A stretch of 5,815 nt of DNA from positions 1 to 5,815 of the forward strand of contig DMAW01000165.1 of assembly GCA_003446375.1 (NCBI GenBank), read 5' to 3'. The notes below the pieces were generated by a model. The model was not told the origin of the DNA, did not search any database, and was given only the letters and a program-made list of their open reading frames with translations. Positions within the stretch are counted from its first letter, which is position 1, and every line of letters starts with the position of its first letter. This document shows, piece after piece, positions 5,794-5,815 of the stretch. The position numbers and the translations under genes were made by a program. Origin of the DNA: Eubacteriaceae bacterium. Lineage in GTDB: Bacteria; Bacillota; Clostridia; Eubacteriales; Alkalibacteraceae.

Positions 5794-5815
5794 TAACCGG
5801 TTTTTTCGCCGGTTA
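5794..5815 (+). terminator. Likely operon terminator, cut by the window end
   Basis: Three bases after the GH1 stop, TAACCGG (5794-5800) pairs perfectly with CCGGTTA (5809-5815) across an 8-base loop (TTTTTTCG). The stem has four G-C pairs and reaches the last base of the window, so any continuation of the stem and the T-run expected of an intrinsic terminator lie outside. Position directly after the last gene supports a terminator that ends the operon. Confidence 0.6.

Overview
The window holds a phosphotransferase (PTS) operon for uptake and cleavage of a beta-linked disaccharide. It looks like DNA from a low-GC, probably thermophilic anaerobic Firmicute. The signs are AT-rich codons, strong AGGAGG-type ribosome binding sites, tight gene spacing, and proteins resembling those of Thermoanaerobacter and its relatives. 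That genus guess rests on protein flavour only.

Layout, all on the + strand. Positions 1-55 are not biological: they align without gaps to the Illumina P5/Read-1 adapter (42 of 55 bases, 12 of 13 mismatches being C). Positions 56-193 are the operon leader in poor sequence, C-rich and lacking a ribosome binding site, yet still showing a one-mismatch sigma-54 promoter (136-151) and a weaker cre-like site (67-81). Then come EIIC (celB, 194-1456); a strong intercistronic hairpin (1483-1517); a ChbG/YdjC deacetylase (1544-2293); EIIB (celA, 2324-2635); EIIA (celC, 2655-2987); an overlapping GH4 6-phospho-beta-glucosidase (celF, 2980-4290); a weak terminator-like hairpin (4315-4342); a GH1 6-phospho-beta-glucosidase (4396-5790); and the start of a terminal hairpin cut by the window edge.

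How the genes fit together: phosphate passes from HPr to EIIA (His75) to EIIB (Cys7) and on to the sugar as EIIC brings it through the membrane. The resulting 6'-phosphodisaccharide can be cut by two unrelated enzymes, the NAD+/metal-dependent GH4 protein and the retaining GH1 protein. The deacetylase would let the same pathway accept N-acetylated chitobiose-type sugars, as in the E. coli chb operon. The gene set therefore matches both cellobiose and chitobiose systems, and the substrate cannot be fixed from sequence alone. No regulator lies in the window. A sigma-54 promoter would require an activator of the LevR/CelR type encoded elsewhere.

I see no mobile element, CRISPR array, RNA gene or wholly new system. 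The most useful observations are the adapter artefact, the sigma-54 promoter hidden in damaged sequence, the deacetylase placed between PTS subunits, and the strong hairpin separating EIIC from the rest.
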